Shown one piece after another: positions 51,269 through 60,441 of a DNA stretch of 64,000 nt. Origin of the DNA: Cyanobium sp. WAJ14-Wanaka (GTDB lineage Bacteria > Cyanobacteriota > Cyanobacteriia > PCC-6307 > Cyanobiaceae); the NCBI RefSeq assembly GCF_024345375.1, contig NZ_JAGQAZ010000004.1, forward strand, positions 33,912 to 97,911, in the 5' to 3' direction. The position numbers were made by a program, and so were the translations under genes. The stretch's first letter is position 1. Each line of letters starts with the position of its first letter. A model generated the notes under the pieces. That model saw nothing but the letters and a program-made list of their open reading frames with translations, ran no database searches and was not told the DNA's origin.

Positions 51269-51904
51269 ATGGTCATCCAACTCGGCGACACCGTTCCTGA
51301 TTTCACCCAAGATTCCCAACTCGGCCCGATCAACCTCTACGACTTCGCTGGCGACAGCTGGGTTGTGCTGTTTTCCCACCCCGCCGATTACACCCCGGTG
51401 TGCACCACCGAATTGGGTGAGGTGTCGCGGCTTCGTCCCGAGTGGGAGAAGCGCAATGTCAAAACGATGGCCCTGAGCGTTGATTCAGCCGAAAGCCACA
51501 CCGGCTGGATCTGTGACATCAACGAAACCCAGCAGACCAGCGTCGACTATCCGATCCTGGCGGATGCGGACAAAAAGGTGAGCGATCTCTACGGAATGAT
51601 CCACCCCAATTCGCTCAACAACCTGACCGTGCGCTCGGTGTTCATCATCGACCCAAATAAAAAGCTGCGCCTGCAGATCACCTATCCCGCCAGCACCGGC
51701 CGCAATTTCAATGAAATTCTGCGGGTGATCGATTCCCTGCAACTCACCGACAACCACCAGGTCGCCACCCCGGTGAACTGGCAGGACGGCCAGGATTGCG
51801 TTGTGGTGCCCTCGATCCCCACGGAAGAAGCCCGCGGCAAGTTCCCCAAGGGGGTCACTGAGATCAAGCCCTACCTGCGCATGACCCCCCAGCCCAACCG
51901 GTAG
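51269..51904 (+). CDS. 1-Cys peroxiredoxin (Prx6 type)
   Basis: A 211-residue peroxiredoxin. The peroxidatic Cys lies in SHPADYTPVCTTELGEV, no resolving Cys at the usual 2-Cys position, and the long C-terminal part (CVVVPSIPTEEARGKFPKGVTEIKPYLR) is typical of Prx6. It detoxifies peroxides in the cytoplasm. ATG 51269 lies 7 nt after the hflX stop. Confidence 0.94.
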   Translation: MVIQLGDTVPDFTQDSQLGPINLYDFAGDSWVVLFSHPADYTPVCTTELGEVSRLRPEWEKRNVKTMALSVDSAESHTGWICDINETQQTSVDYPILADADKKVSDLYGMIHPNSLNNLTVRSVFIIDPNKKLRLQITYPASTGRNFNEILRVIDSLQLTDNHQVATPVNWQDGQDCVVVPSIPTEEARGKFPKGVTEIKPYLRMTPQPNR

Positions 51905-51915
51905 GTAGCCGCTGC

Positions 51916-53049
51916 ATGCGGGTTCTGGGCTTGATGAGCGGCACCAGCGCCGATGGCGTTGATGCCGTGCTGGCCAACTTCGCGGGGCCCCTAGGGCGGC
52001 CCCGCTGGAAAATATTGGGGCGGGCGGCGATTACCTATCCAGCCGCCCTCCGCCAACAAATTGTGGCCGTGGGCCAGGGCGAACCCACCAGCGCCTCGGC
52101 CCTATTGGAATTGGCCGAAGAGCTCACCAACCAGCACGCCCTCGCGGCCCGCTCCTGTGACCCCACGGGCCAGGCCCAACTGGTTGGCTGCCACGGCCAA
52201 ACCCTCTGGCACAGGCCGCCAGGGCCCGAGCGCCTTGGCGCCAGCTGGCAACTACTTAGGGCACCCCAGCTGGCCCAGCAGCTGAACAGGCCGGTGGTGT
52301 TCGATTTTCGCAGCGCCGATTTGGCCCTTGGCGGCCAGGGGGCACCCCTGGTACCGGCGGCAGATGCTGCCCTACTGCCTGCCATTGGCGGCTGGCGGGC
52401 CCTGCTCAACCTGGGCGGCATTGCCAACCTGACCCTGCTGCCACCGGCCCAGGGGCCTGAGGCCAGAGCGTCAGTTTTGGGCTGGGATTGCGGCCCGGCC
52501 AACAGCCTGGTGGACATGGCCGTACAACGCTTTAGTGCTGGTGAGCAAGGTTTTGATGAAGGTGGCCTCTGGGCCGCCAAGGGGCAGGTGGATTGGGGAG
52601 TAATCGAGGAATGGCTCCAGGAGCCCTATTTCCAACAAGTGCCACCCAAATCCACGGGCCGGGAAAAATTTGGCCAATCCGACCTGGAACAGCGCCTGGC
52701 CAGACTGGAAAAGGCCAGCCAGCTCGATGCGGCCGATGCGATCGCCACCCTCACGGCCTTCACTGCTGCGGTGGTGGCCCAGGACCTGGCCCTGGCACCT
52801 CCGGCCCTAGAGCTGCTGGTGGCCGGGGGTGGGGCCCGAAACCCCGTGCTGATGGCCCAGCTACGCAGCAGGTGCCGCGGCCTGGCGGTCGAATCCATGG
52901 CGGGGCTGGGGATTGGGGAGGGCGACCGGGAGGCCCTGGCCTTTGCCCTACTGGCCTGGTGGCAACTGAAAGGCCATCCAGGCAACTTGCCCTCGGTTAC
53001 AGGGGCAACACGGCCAAGCGTGCTCGGGGTCTGCGTAAGGCCCGGCTAG
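51916..53049 (+). CDS. anmK: Anhydro-N-acetylmuramic acid kinase
   Basis: A 377-residue sugar kinase for peptidoglycan recycling. Seen: RVLGLMSGTSADGVDAVLANF, VGCHGQTLWHRPP, VFDFRSADLALGGQGAPLVPAAD, LNLGGIANLT, GWDCGPANSLVDMA and a C-terminal LLVAGGGARNPVLM. It converts anhMurNAc to MurNAc-6-phosphate. Confidence 0.95.
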   Translation: MRVLGLMSGTSADGVDAVLANFAGPLGRPRWKILGRAAITYPAALRQQIVAVGQGEPTSASALLELAEELTNQHALAARSCDPTGQAQLVGCHGQTLWHRPPGPERLGASWQLLRAPQLAQQLNRPVVFDFRSADLALGGQGAPLVPAADAALLPAIGGWRALLNLGGIANLTLLPPAQGPEARASVLGWDCGPANSLVDMAVQRFSAGEQGFDEGGLWAAKGQVDWGVIEEWLQEPYFQQVPPKSTGREKFGQSDLEQRLARLEKASQLDAADAIATLTAFTAAVVAQDLALAPPALELLVAGGGARNPVLMAQLRSRCRGLAVESMAGLGIGEGDREALAFALLAWWQLKGHPGNLPSVTGATRPSVLGVCVRPG

Positions 53050-53085
53050 GCCAAGAGACTGGCTAGGCCAAGAGGCTGGCTAGCT
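53041..53085. repeat. Short direct repeat at the anmK stop
   Basis: Two copies of GGCTAGGCCAAGAG followed by CTGGCTAG units lie in tandem across and after the anmK stop. Probably a local duplication. Confidence 0.55.
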
Positions 53086-53394
53086 GGGGCGCAGCAGGCG
53101 CAGCCGCCTGGGGGCACCCCGCAGCCGCTGGGGCTGCTGCCGTTCCTGTTGCTCGAGGGCTTGGCGAAACTGCTGGGAATCGGCCAATACGGCAGGGGCC
53201 TGGCCCATGGGCGCAGGGCGGGCCCGCTCGAGGCGCTCCACCCCTTGCTGGATCAGCACCTTGGCCATGTTGCTGACCGTGCGGGATTCGCCCTCGGCCA
53301 AATCGGCCAAACGCTGGCAAAGCTCTTCAGGCAGCACCACCTGGACCCTGGGGGATTTGGGGCGGCCACTGGAGGAGGTCTGCCTAGTCGCCAC
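53080..53394 (-). CDS. Ribbon-helix-helix (CopG-like) regulatory protein
   Basis: About 104 residues from GTG 53394. The segment SPRVQVVLPEELCQRLADLAEGESRTVSNMAKVLIQQGVERLE is a clear ribbon-helix-helix fold with Arg/Gln in the DNA-contact strand; the C-terminal 40 residues are Gln/Arg-rich. A DNA-binding regulator of unknown targets. No toxin partner is adjacent. Confidence 0.72.
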   Translation of the reverse strand: MATRQTSSSGRPKSPRVQVVLPEELCQRLADLAEGESRTVSNMAKVLIQQGVERLERARPAPMGQAPAVLADSQQFRQALEQQERQQPQRLRGAPRRLRLLRPS

Positions 53395-53501
53395 GCACTG
53401 GTTGGGCCTTTGGGATACCCCGAAGTGTACAGAGATGCGCAAGGGTAGTATCCACGACTATGATTGAGCCATAAACGCCCGCCAACCCTGGAGGCCATTC
53501 C

Positions 53502-53795
53502 GTGGCACGCACCCTCACCCCAGCCGTCAAAGCTTCTGCCCCCGCCATGCGCAGCCGCAAGCGCACCAGCACCGAGCGCAGTGATGTGCTGGTTTCAGCG
53601 GTGATCAGCACCTACCTGCTCACCCACCTGCACCACGTGCTGCAACGGGCCGAATACGGGGCCGACCAGGAGGGGCGCCAGGCCCTCGCCGCCAACTATG
53701 CGGAGCTGCGCAAGGTGCTTTGCCTCGACGCCCGCAGCATGGAAGATGCCTCCGCCTGGGGTACGCCAGAAAGCGAAGCAGCTGTTGCCGCCTGA
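53502..53795 (+). CDS. Small cyanobacterial protein, unknown
   Basis: A 97-residue protein from GTG 53502. A basic Ala/Arg-rich N-terminus is followed by SDVLVSAVISTYLLTHLHHVLQRAEYGADQEGRQALAANYAEL, probably helical. No family recognised. Downstream of it and on the same strand is a possible Nif11-like gene. Confidence 0.65.
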   Translation: MARTLTPAVKASAPAMRSRKRTSTERSDVLVSAVISTYLLTHLHHVLQRAEYGADQEGRQALAANYAELRKVLCLDARSMEDASAWGTPESEAAVAA

Positions 53796-53835
53796 GGGCA
53801 GGCTTAATAGGGTTGGCCAGTCCTGGCCCCCTTCC

Positions 53836-54093
53836 ATGCCCGAGCTAATCAGCGACGCTGCCCAAACCGGCAACGCCGCCGCCCTCTACGGCCACATCAG
53901 CTCCGATAGCGAGCTCACCCAGGCGCTCTTTAGGCAGGCCCTCCAGGATCCCAATGGGGCCCTGGAGCGGATCGTTGCCATCGGCGAGCAAGTCGGACTA
54001 TCGGTCACGGGCGATGAGGTGAAGGCCCACATCGCCTCCCTCGATGACAGTGCCAGCAAGCTTTGGCTGCTGAAGGCCCGCGGGGGCCTCTGA
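53836..54093 (+). CDS. Small protein, weak Nif11-like resemblance
   Basis: An 85-residue protein: PELISDAAQTGNAAALYGH, then LTQALFRQALQDPNGALERIVAIGEQVGLSVTGDEVKAHIASL. The last segment resembles Nif11 domains (helix, then a helix ending in GxxxTxDE). It has no GG leader cleavage motif, so a peptide precursor is doubtful. Overlapped at its 3' end by a minus-strand frame. Confidence 0.55.
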   Translation: MPELISDAAQTGNAAALYGHISSDSELTQALFRQALQDPNGALERIVAIGEQVGLSVTGDEVKAHIASLDDSASKLWLLKARGGL

Positions 54094-54222
54094 TGTGCGG
54101 GGGCGCTGGGCAGGCCTGCCCAGCCCGCCGCCCTGGGCCCAACTGAAGAAGAGCCAGTAGCTCACGATCGCCAGACCGGCGGCCACCACCAGGGCCGCCA
54201 CCTGCTCAATGCGCTTGATCAT
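53998..54222 (-). CDS. Small single-helix membrane protein (uncertain)
   Basis: A 74-residue frame with one N-terminal membrane helix (VAALVVAAGLAIVSYWLFFSW) and a polar tail. The C-terminal 30 residues overlap the preceding plus-strand gene by 96 nt, so the tail is not independent evidence. The helix is convincing, the gene only moderately so. Confidence 0.42.
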   Translation of the reverse strand: MIKRIEQVAALVVAAGLAIVSYWLFFSWAQGGGLGRPAQRPRTSEAPAGLQQPKLAGTVIEGGDVGLHLIARDR

Positions 54223-54340
54223 GGCTGCCGCACCGGTTTGCGTGGTTTGAGTCTGCCCGAAGCCCTAAAAAGCCGAAAAGGCCAACAGGGATGATGGGGT
54301 TCGGCTGATAACAGCCCCCTTCGCCACTCCGTCAGGCTCC

Positions 54341-56092
54341 GTGCTCCGTCTCGAACGCATCGGCAAGATTTATCCCACCGGTGAGGTGCTGCGAGATGTC
54401 ACCTGGGAAGTTAAAGCCGGAGACCGGATTGGCCTGGTAGGGGTCAACGGGGCCGGCAAATCGACCCAGATGAAAATCATTGCCGGCCTGGAGGAACCCA
54501 GCAGCGGCCTGGTGGTGCGCCAGGGTGAGCCCCGCATTGCCTACCTCCAGCAGGAGTTCGATGTGGATCCCGAGCGCAGCGTGCGCCAGGAACTATTCCA
54601 AGCCTTCGGTGAGGCCGCTGAGGTGCTCGACCGGCAAAAGGCCGTAGAAGATGCCATGGGCAGCAACAGGGCCGCCAGCGACCCGGACCATCTCGACGAG
54701 CTGATCCATGAATTGGGTCACTTGCACAGCCGCTTTGAGGCTCTACACGGCTACGAACTGGAAGCCCGAATCGATAAGTTGTTGCCCACCATTGGCTTCA
54801 GTGCCGAGGGGGCGGAACAACTAGTAGGCGACTATTCGGGCGGCTGGCAGATGCGCATTGCCCTGGGGAAAATCCTCCTGCAGGAGCCCGACTTACTGCT
54901 ACTCGATGAACCAACCAACCACCTAGACGTCGAGACGATCCAGTGGCTGGAGGGCTACCTGGTGGAGCAAAGCGCAGCTTTGGTGGTCATCAGCCACGAC
55001 CGCACCTTCCTGGATCGGATCTGCAACCAAATCGTGGAAACCGAGCGCGGCATCTCCCGCTCCTACCTCGGCAATTACAGCGCCCACCTGGAGCAAAAAG
55101 CCTTCGAGCGGGAAGCCAACCAGGCGGCCTTCGACCGTCAGCAAAAGGAGCTGAGTAGCCAACAGGCCTACATCGACCGCTTCCGGGCCAGCGCCACCCG
55201 CTCCACCCAGGCAAAGAGCCGGGAAAAATTGCTCGACAAAGTCGAGCGGCTCGAGGCCCCCATGGAGGGTGTGGGCGGACCACGCTTTCGCTTCCCCGAT
55301 GCACCCCGCTCCGGGCGATTGGTGGCTGAAATCAGTGACCTCAGCCACAGCTATGGCGATCAAATTCTGTTTCTTGGCGCCGAATTGCAGGTGGAGAGGG
55401 GCGATCGGATTGCCTTTGTGGGCCCCAATGGGGCAGGCAAATCCACCCTCCTGCGCCTGGTGATGGGGTTAGAGCAGCCCGATGGCGGCCTGGCTGGCCT
55501 GGGGGAACACAACGTGGTGGCTGGCTATTTCGAGCAAAACCAAGCCGAAGCCCTCGACCTCTCCAAAACCGTTATTGACACGATCTTTGAGGTGGTGCCG
55601 GATTGGACCCAAACCCAGGTGCGCTCCCTACTGGGCAGCTTCTGCTTCAGCAATGAATCGGTCTTCAAGGAGGCCGGCAAGCTCTCCGGAGGCGAAAAAG
55701 CAAGGCTGGCCCTGGCCCTGATGCTGCTGACCCCCTGCAACCTGCTGGTGCTCGACGAGCCCACTAACCACCTGGATATTCCGGCCAAACAGATGCTCGA
55801 AGACGCCCTGATCGACTACGAGGGCGGAGCGCTGCTGGTCTCCCACGACCGCTATTTCATCTCAAGGGTGGCCAACAAAATCGTCGAGATTCGCGAGGGC
55901 GAGCTGGTGCCCTATCTCGGCGACTACGCCTACTACCAGGAGAAGAAGGCCGAAGAGGCTGAATTGGCCGTGACGGAGCAGGCCGAGAAGGCCAAGGCCG
56001 CCAAGCAGACCGCGAACCGCCAAAAGCAGCAGTCAAAAAAGTCGGGCCAGAAGACGGGGCAGAAGTCGGTCCCAAAGGCTGAGGCCGCCTAA
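54341..56092 (+). CDS. ABC-F family ATPase
   Basis: A 583-residue soluble protein with two ABC domains: Walker A VGVNGAGKST and GPNGAGKSTLL, signatures YSGGWQMRIALGK and LSGGEKARLALAL, Walker B LLLDEPTNHLD twice. A charged linker and a long Lys/Gln/Ala-rich C-terminal coiled tail follow. ABC-F proteins act on the ribosome. GTG start at 54341. Confidence 0.93.
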   Translation: MLRLERIGKIYPTGEVLRDVTWEVKAGDRIGLVGVNGAGKSTQMKIIAGLEEPSSGLVVRQGEPRIAYLQQEFDVDPERSVRQELFQAFGEAAEVLDRQKAVEDAMGSNRAASDPDHLDELIHELGHLHSRFEALHGYELEARIDKLLPTIGFSAEGAEQLVGDYSGGWQMRIALGKILLQEPDLLLLDEPTNHLDVETIQWLEGYLVEQSAALVVISHDRTFLDRICNQIVETERGISRSYLGNYSAHLEQKAFEREANQAAFDRQQKELSSQQAYIDRFRASATRSTQAKSREKLLDKVERLEAPMEGVGGPRFRFPDAPRSGRLVAEISDLSHSYGDQILFLGAELQVERGDRIAFVGPNGAGKSTLLRLVMGLEQPDGGLAGLGEHNVVAGYFEQNQAEALDLSKTVIDTIFEVVPDWTQTQVRSLLGSFCFSNESVFKEAGKLSGGEKARLALALMLLTPCNLLVLDEPTNHLDIPAKQMLEDALIDYEGGALLVSHDRYFISRVANKIVEIREGELVPYLGDYAYYQEKKAEEAELAVTEQAEKAKAAKQTANRQKQQSKKSGQKTGQKSVPKAEAA

Positions 56093-56225
56093 AGCCAGCT
56101 GGGGCAAGGGCTAAACCCGCCGCGCCTACACACAACTTCACGGATTGGTAGTAGCAAACACTTATTTGACTGGTGTCAAGCGCTTGGTGTGCATAGCCTG
56201 ACAACAACAACCCGCTCCGAAGGCC

Positions 56226-56420
56226 ATGACCCGCTTTTCAGGATTCGCCAGCAGCTCCGCCGCCGGCCACAATTCCGGGTCCGCGAGCATGGCCCAGCCG
56301 GCGGCGGCGGAGTCCAACGGGGATGCCATGGAGGATTACTTCGAGTGCATCACCACCTGCTCCCTGGACGACGGCATCTGTATCACAGAATGCGTAACCG
56401 CCTTCCGCGAGAAGAACTAA
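56226..56420 (+). CDS. Small twin-CX3C protein, unknown
   Basis: A 64-residue protein. The C-terminal half YFECITTCSLDDGICITECV contains two CX3C motifs six residues apart, an arrangement that could bind metal or form two disulfides; the N-terminal half is Ser/Ala-rich. A translated core from MEDYFE onward may be the true start (ATG at 56328 region). No family recognised. Confidence 0.6.
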   Translation: MTRFSGFASSSAAGHNSGSASMAQPAAAESNGDAMEDYFECITTCSLDDGICITECVTAFREKN

Positions 56421-56501
56421 GGCGCCCTGTCGCAACCGCTACGACATGAACTGAAACACTTTGTATTGTTTGGTCAGTTCGTCGCCACCGCGAAGATCGC
56501 C

Positions 56502-56708
56502 ATGACCGAACCACTCGCCCTCAGCCTCGGCCAAAAATTTGAGCTTGAGCGCATGAGCCGGGCCATCGACTCCACCGCCGACCTCAAAACCCTCCAGGGC
56601 CTGGCCAAGCAGTTGCTTCAGGCCTGGCAAAGCCAGAGGGCGGCCACCGAATGGGTTATGCGCCAACAGCTGGGCTACCAAGCCACCGTTTCGCCGCCCC
56701 TGACCTAG
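56502..56708 (+). CDS. Small helical protein with weak NblA-like resemblance
   Basis: A 68-residue protein: LALSLGQKFELERMSRAIDSTADLKTLQGLAKQLLQAWQSQRAATEWVMRQQL. The SLGQKFELER start and two-helix layout recall NblA, the adaptor for phycobilisome degradation, but the key C-terminal motif is not clear. Conserved function unknown. Confidence 0.58.
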   Translation: MTEPLALSLGQKFELERMSRAIDSTADLKTLQGLAKQLLQAWQSQRAATEWVMRQQLGYQATVSPPLT

Positions 56709-56753
56709 CGAGATCGAGGGGGGCTTAAGCTTTGTAAAGTTTATTATCAGGCC

Positions 56754-56870
56754 ATGGACACCGGGAGATTGCTTCTTGCATTTCTTGCATTCGGAGCAGC
56801 CTGCACAACCCTTTGGGCCTGGATGCTTGCCAACGCCGGCAGCCCCTCAACAAACCAGGTCGAGTCATGA
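56754..56870 (+). CDS. 38-residue membrane peptide
   Basis: The ATG at 56754 opens a frame with one membrane helix (GRLLLAFLAFGAACTTLWAWML) and a short polar tail ending at the TGA 56868-56870. It lies 43 nt upstream of a DUF2973-like gene. Short single-helix proteins are common in photosynthetic complexes, but no subunit was recognised. Confidence 0.45.
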   Translation: MDTGRLLLAFLAFGAACTTLWAWMLANAGSPSTNQVES

Positions 56871-56913
56871 TGGTTGCGGCCATGTCCCCCCAGCTGGCGG
56901 CCGCCCCGAGGCC

Positions 56914-57192
56914 ATGAACGCCTTCCTTTCCCAAATCCTGCCCCTGCTCTACGGCCTCAGCTTTTTGATCCTGCTCTGGCAGGCCTTCAAGGTGATGGCC
57001 CAGGGCTTCAAGGCAGTGCCAAGACCCGGCGACAAAGTCACTGGCCCCACTGGCCTGGATCGCACTGGAATGGTCACCATCCACCCCGAGCTGCTGGATG
57101 CGGAAGGTCAGATCACCCAGGAAGATCTGCTCACCGTGCGCTTCAGCGGCGACAACGAGAAGTGGGTCCTGCCCAAGGAAAGCCCCGATTAA
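56914..57192 (+). CDS. DUF2973-like membrane protein
   Basis: A 92-residue protein with one N-terminal helix (LPLLYGLSFLILLWQAFKVM) and a soluble tail containing MVTIHPELLDAEGQITQEDLLTVRF, which matches the cyanobacterial DUF2973 pattern. Function unknown; probably thylakoid or plasma membrane. Confidence 0.62.
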   Translation: MNAFLSQILPLLYGLSFLILLWQAFKVMAQGFKAVPRPGDKVTGPTGLDRTGMVTIHPELLDAEGQITQEDLLTVRFSGDNEKWVLPKESPD

Positions 57193-57279
57193 TCCTTTCC
57201 CAAAAGCAGGGATCCTGATCAAGCTGGATGGCACTCGATAGGCTCTCTAATAAGCAACTGTGTTTGTCGAGGATTGACG

Positions 57280-57663
57280 GTGGATCAACGGACCAAAATC
57301 GTGGCGGCTGTGCTCAGTACCCTCAAGCTGCCGCCTCGTTTTCGGCTCAAGCTCGTCAAGGATGATCCGATCCGCCTCGAGCTCAGCATTACGCCCGCCT
57401 ACGGCAAGGAGCCAATTCTCGTGGGAATTGTGGAGTCCCAGGACCTGGTGGCCCGCAGGGATCGGGAAGGCCGCGTCCCCAGGGACCTGCAGGGCACCTG
57501 GGACTGGACCGTGCGCCACGGCAAAGTCAGCACCGGTGGCTGGAACCCCTTCATGAAGGAAGCCCTGCAAACCATGTTTGAAACGGGCCTGCCCGCCATC
57601 GTCTACGAAGAACTGACCGGCGAGGCCTACCACCCAGTAGATGGCATCCGCCACGTGCGCTAG
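57280..57663 (+). CDS. Conserved-looking cyanobacterial protein, unknown
   Basis: A 127-residue soluble protein: TKIVAAVLSTLKLPPRFRLKLVKDDPIRLELSI, then PFMKEALQTMFETGLPAIVYEELTGEAYHP. GTG 57280 is chosen; a TTG lies two codons upstream. No family recognised. It overlaps hrpB by 23 nt. Confidence 0.68.
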   Translation: MDQRTKIVAAVLSTLKLPPRFRLKLVKDDPIRLELSITPAYGKEPILVGIVESQDLVARRDREGRVPRDLQGTWDWTVRHGKVSTGGWNPFMKEALQTMFETGLPAIVYEELTGEAYHPVDGIRHVR

Positions 57664-60214
57664 CCACCGGGGTCAGCCCCTACCGATTGATCGGCTGCTG
57701 GGCGATCTGCAGGCGGCCCTAACGCCTGGCTCGACCCTGCTGCTTCAGGCACCGCCTGGGGCAGGTAAAACCACCCGAGTGCCCCTTGCCCTACGCGCAC
57801 AACTCGACGAACTCGGGCTAGCTGGGGGCAAGATCTGGATGCTCGAGCCCCGGCGTTTGGCCGCCAAAGCGGCCGCCCAGCGGCTCGCGGCAGAGCTGGG
57901 CGAACCCCTGGGCCAGGGCGTTGGCTACAGCGTGCGACTGGAAAGCCGCACCTCCGCCGCCACCCGGATTGAGGTTCTCACCAGCGGCCTGTTTCTACGC
58001 CGCCTGCAGGCCGATCCCAGCCTCGAGGGGGTGGCCTGCCTGATTTTCGATGAATTCCACGAGCGCGGCGCCGACACCGACCTCGCCCTAGCCCTGGTGC
58101 GCCAGGCCAGGGAACTGCTCAACCCTGAGCTGCGGCTGGTGGTGATGTCTGCCACCCTGGATCTGGAGCCCTTAGCCCGCCAGCTGAGTGATGCCCAGAG
58201 CTTCAGCAGCGAGGGCCGCAGCCATCCCGTGGCCATCGCCCACCAACTGCCAAGGGAGGGCGAGCGGCTCGATCAACAGGTGCTTCGGGCCCTGGAGCAG
58301 GAGTGGCTTGGGGATCGGCAAAGCCACGAAACCGTGCTGATCTTTTTGCCTGGCCAAAGGGAAATCCAGGCCTGTCAACGGGCCATCGAAGCCAGGGATT
58401 GGGGGGCGGCGATCGACTGTGTGGCCCTCCACGGCAACCTGCCCCTGGGCGCCCAGAGCCAGGCCATTGCTCCAGCCAAAAGTGCTGCCGGCAAGGTGGT
58501 ATTGGCCACTTCGATCGCCGAAAGCTCCCTCACCCTGGAGGGCGTGCGCCTGGTGATCGACAGCGGACTCAGCCGTCGCTCCCGCTTTGATCCCGGCACG
58601 GGCATGGATGGATTGGTGACGGTGCCGGCCAGCCTGGCCAGCGCTGAGCAGAGGGCAGGCCGGGCGGGGCGGCTGGGGCCAGGCCGCTGCCTGCGGCTAT
58701 GGAGTCCGGCGGAGCAGGCGCGGCGGCCCAGCTTTGATCCCCCAGAGCTATTGGAGGCCGATCCCCTGCCCCTGGCGTTGCAGCTGGCCGCCTGGGGGGA
58801 TCCCCTTGGCAGCCAGCTCGACTGGCTGGACCCACCAGCCCCTAGCGCCCTGGCAGAGGCCCGAGGGCTGCTGGGCCAGCTGGGTGCCCTAGACGAGCAG
58901 GGCACGCTGCTGGCCCACGGCAAAGGGCTGGCCCAACTGGGGCTCCATCCCCGACTGGCCCACATGCTGCTGATGGCAGCCCCCAGGGGCTGGCTGAATC
59001 TGGCCTGTGAGCTGGCGGTTTTGCTCAGTGAGCGAGACCCCCTCAGCCGCGGCGATGCCGGCAGCGACCTCCTACTTCGCCTCGATTGGTTGCGCAGGCA
59101 ACCTGCCCGCTCTCCCCAACGGCAACTGCAGGAGCAGTGGCAACGCCAGGTGCTGGGCAGCCAGGGGCTGGGCAGGCACGGGCTGGGCAGGCAGGGGGAG
59201 CGTCGAGAATCAGGGCAACCAGAACCGGAAGCAGAAGCCGCAACCGCCGCCCTGCTGGTGAGCTGGGCCTATCCCGAGAGGATTGCCTTGGCCAGGCCCG
59301 GCAGCCCGGGGCGGTTTTTGATGCGCAGTGGCAAGGGTGCCCTGCTGCACCCCAACGATCCGCTGGTTTCCTGCGAAGCCCTGGCGATTGCCAGCGCCGA
59401 TGGCCAAGGGCGCGATGCCCGCATCAACCTGGCCCTGCCGATGGATCGCAGCGAAATAATCAATCTGGTGCAGGCAGAGGGGTTGGATTGGGGCGCCCAG
59501 GCCAGCTGGGACGAGGACCTGGGCCGGGTTCGCTGTGAGGAGACCCTGCAGCTGGGGGCCCTGGTCCTGGAGCGGCGGCCCTGGAAAGGGGCATCCGGCT
59601 CCCTGGTGCTTGCAGCCCTGATTGAGGGAATCCGCGGCCAGGGGCTCAGCTGCCTCCCCTGGAGTGCCAGCAGCCGCCAACTCCAACAGCGCCTGGCCCT
59701 GGCCCATCAACACCTGGGTGATGCCTGGCCCGATGCCAACCCCGAGGCCCTGCTGGCAAACCTGGAGCACTGGCTCGCTCCCCACCTAGACGGCTACCGG
59801 GCCCTCACTGATTTGGCCAAGCTCAATTTGGCCGAGGCCCTTTGGGGGGATTCGGATTGGTCGCTGAGGCCCCAGCTGGATCAACTGCTGCCAACGGCCC
59901 TCACCGTGCCCTCCGGCCGCCGGGTCGAGCTCAACTACGACAGCGGACAGCCCGTACTGGCCGTGAAATTGCAGGAGCTATTTGGGTCCAAAAGCAGCCC
60001 CACAGTGCTGGCGGGCCAACTGCCTGTGACGGTGCACCTGCTTACCCCGGCGGGGCGCCCGGCCGCGATCACCCAGGATCTGGCGGGCTTTTGGAGCACC
60101 AGCTACCCAGCCGTGCGCAAGGAGTTGCGGGGGCGATACCCCAAACATCCCTGGCCAGAGGACCCCAGCTCCGCGGTTGCGACCGCCCTCACAAAGGCCC
60201 GGCAAGCCAGTTAA
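57641..60214 (+). CDS. hrpB: ATP-dependent helicase HrpB
   Basis: An 857-residue DEAH-type helicase: Walker A APPGAGKTTRVPLAL, DEFHERGADTDLAL for DEAH, SATLD, and the C-terminal HrpB domain with AEQRAGRAGRLGPGRCLRLW. A Gln/Gly-rich low-complexity linker of about 30 residues, with repeated GLGRHG/GLGRQG, lies near residue 510. Role in RNA metabolism is inferred. Confidence 0.93.
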   Translation: MASATCASHRGQPLPIDRLLGDLQAALTPGSTLLLQAPPGAGKTTRVPLALRAQLDELGLAGGKIWMLEPRRLAAKAAAQRLAAELGEPLGQGVGYSVRLESRTSAATRIEVLTSGLFLRRLQADPSLEGVACLIFDEFHERGADTDLALALVRQARELLNPELRLVVMSATLDLEPLARQLSDAQSFSSEGRSHPVAIAHQLPREGERLDQQVLRALEQEWLGDRQSHETVLIFLPGQREIQACQRAIEARDWGAAIDCVALHGNLPLGAQSQAIAPAKSAAGKVVLATSIAESSLTLEGVRLVIDSGLSRRSRFDPGTGMDGLVTVPASLASAEQRAGRAGRLGPGRCLRLWSPAEQARRPSFDPPELLEADPLPLALQLAAWGDPLGSQLDWLDPPAPSALAEARGLLGQLGALDEQGTLLAHGKGLAQLGLHPRLAHMLLMAAPRGWLNLACELAVLLSERDPLSRGDAGSDLLLRLDWLRRQPARSPQRQLQEQWQRQVLGSQGLGRHGLGRQGERRESGQPEPEAEAATAALLVSWAYPERIALARPGSPGRFLMRSGKGALLHPNDPLVSCEALAIASADGQGRDARINLALPMDRSEIINLVQAEGLDWGAQASWDEDLGRVRCEETLQLGALVLERRPWKGASGSLVLAALIEGIRGQGLSCLPWSASSRQLQQRLALAHQHLGDAWPDANPEALLANLEHWLAPHLDGYRALTDLAKLNLAEALWGDSDWSLRPQLDQLLPTALTVPSGRRVELNYDSGQPVLAVKLQELFGSKSSPTVLAGQLPVTVHLLTPAGRPAAITQDLAGFWSTSYPAVRKELRGRYPKHPWPEDPSSAVATALTKARQAS

Positions 60215-60264
60215 CTAGCCCAATCCCGCAGGGGGCCAGAATTGCTGAAAACAGCTCCCCCAGC

Positions 60265-60441
60265 TTGGCCCGTTTTTACGTCAACAACCGCCGTGATGGC
60301 TCCCGGCTTCTCAGCAGCGCCCTGGTGATTACCTGCATCGGACTGGTCCGCTTTGACCATCCCGCGGGCAGATTCGTGGCAATAGTGGCTGGCTTGGTGA
60401 GCCTTTACTGGTGGCTTGGCTACCGGCAACTGAGCCAATGA
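60265..60441 (+). CDS. Small membrane protein between hrpB and xseA
   Basis: A 58-residue protein from TTG 60265: ARFYVNNRRDGSRLLSSALVITCIGLVRFDHPAGRFVAIVAGLVSLYWWLGYRQL, with two short membrane helices. Its stop overlaps the xseA start in an ATGA arrangement. No family recognised. An ATT at 60241 is a remote alternative start. Confidence 0.62.
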   Translation: MARFYVNNRRDGSRLLSSALVITCIGLVRFDHPAGRFVAIVAGLVSLYWWLGYRQLSQ

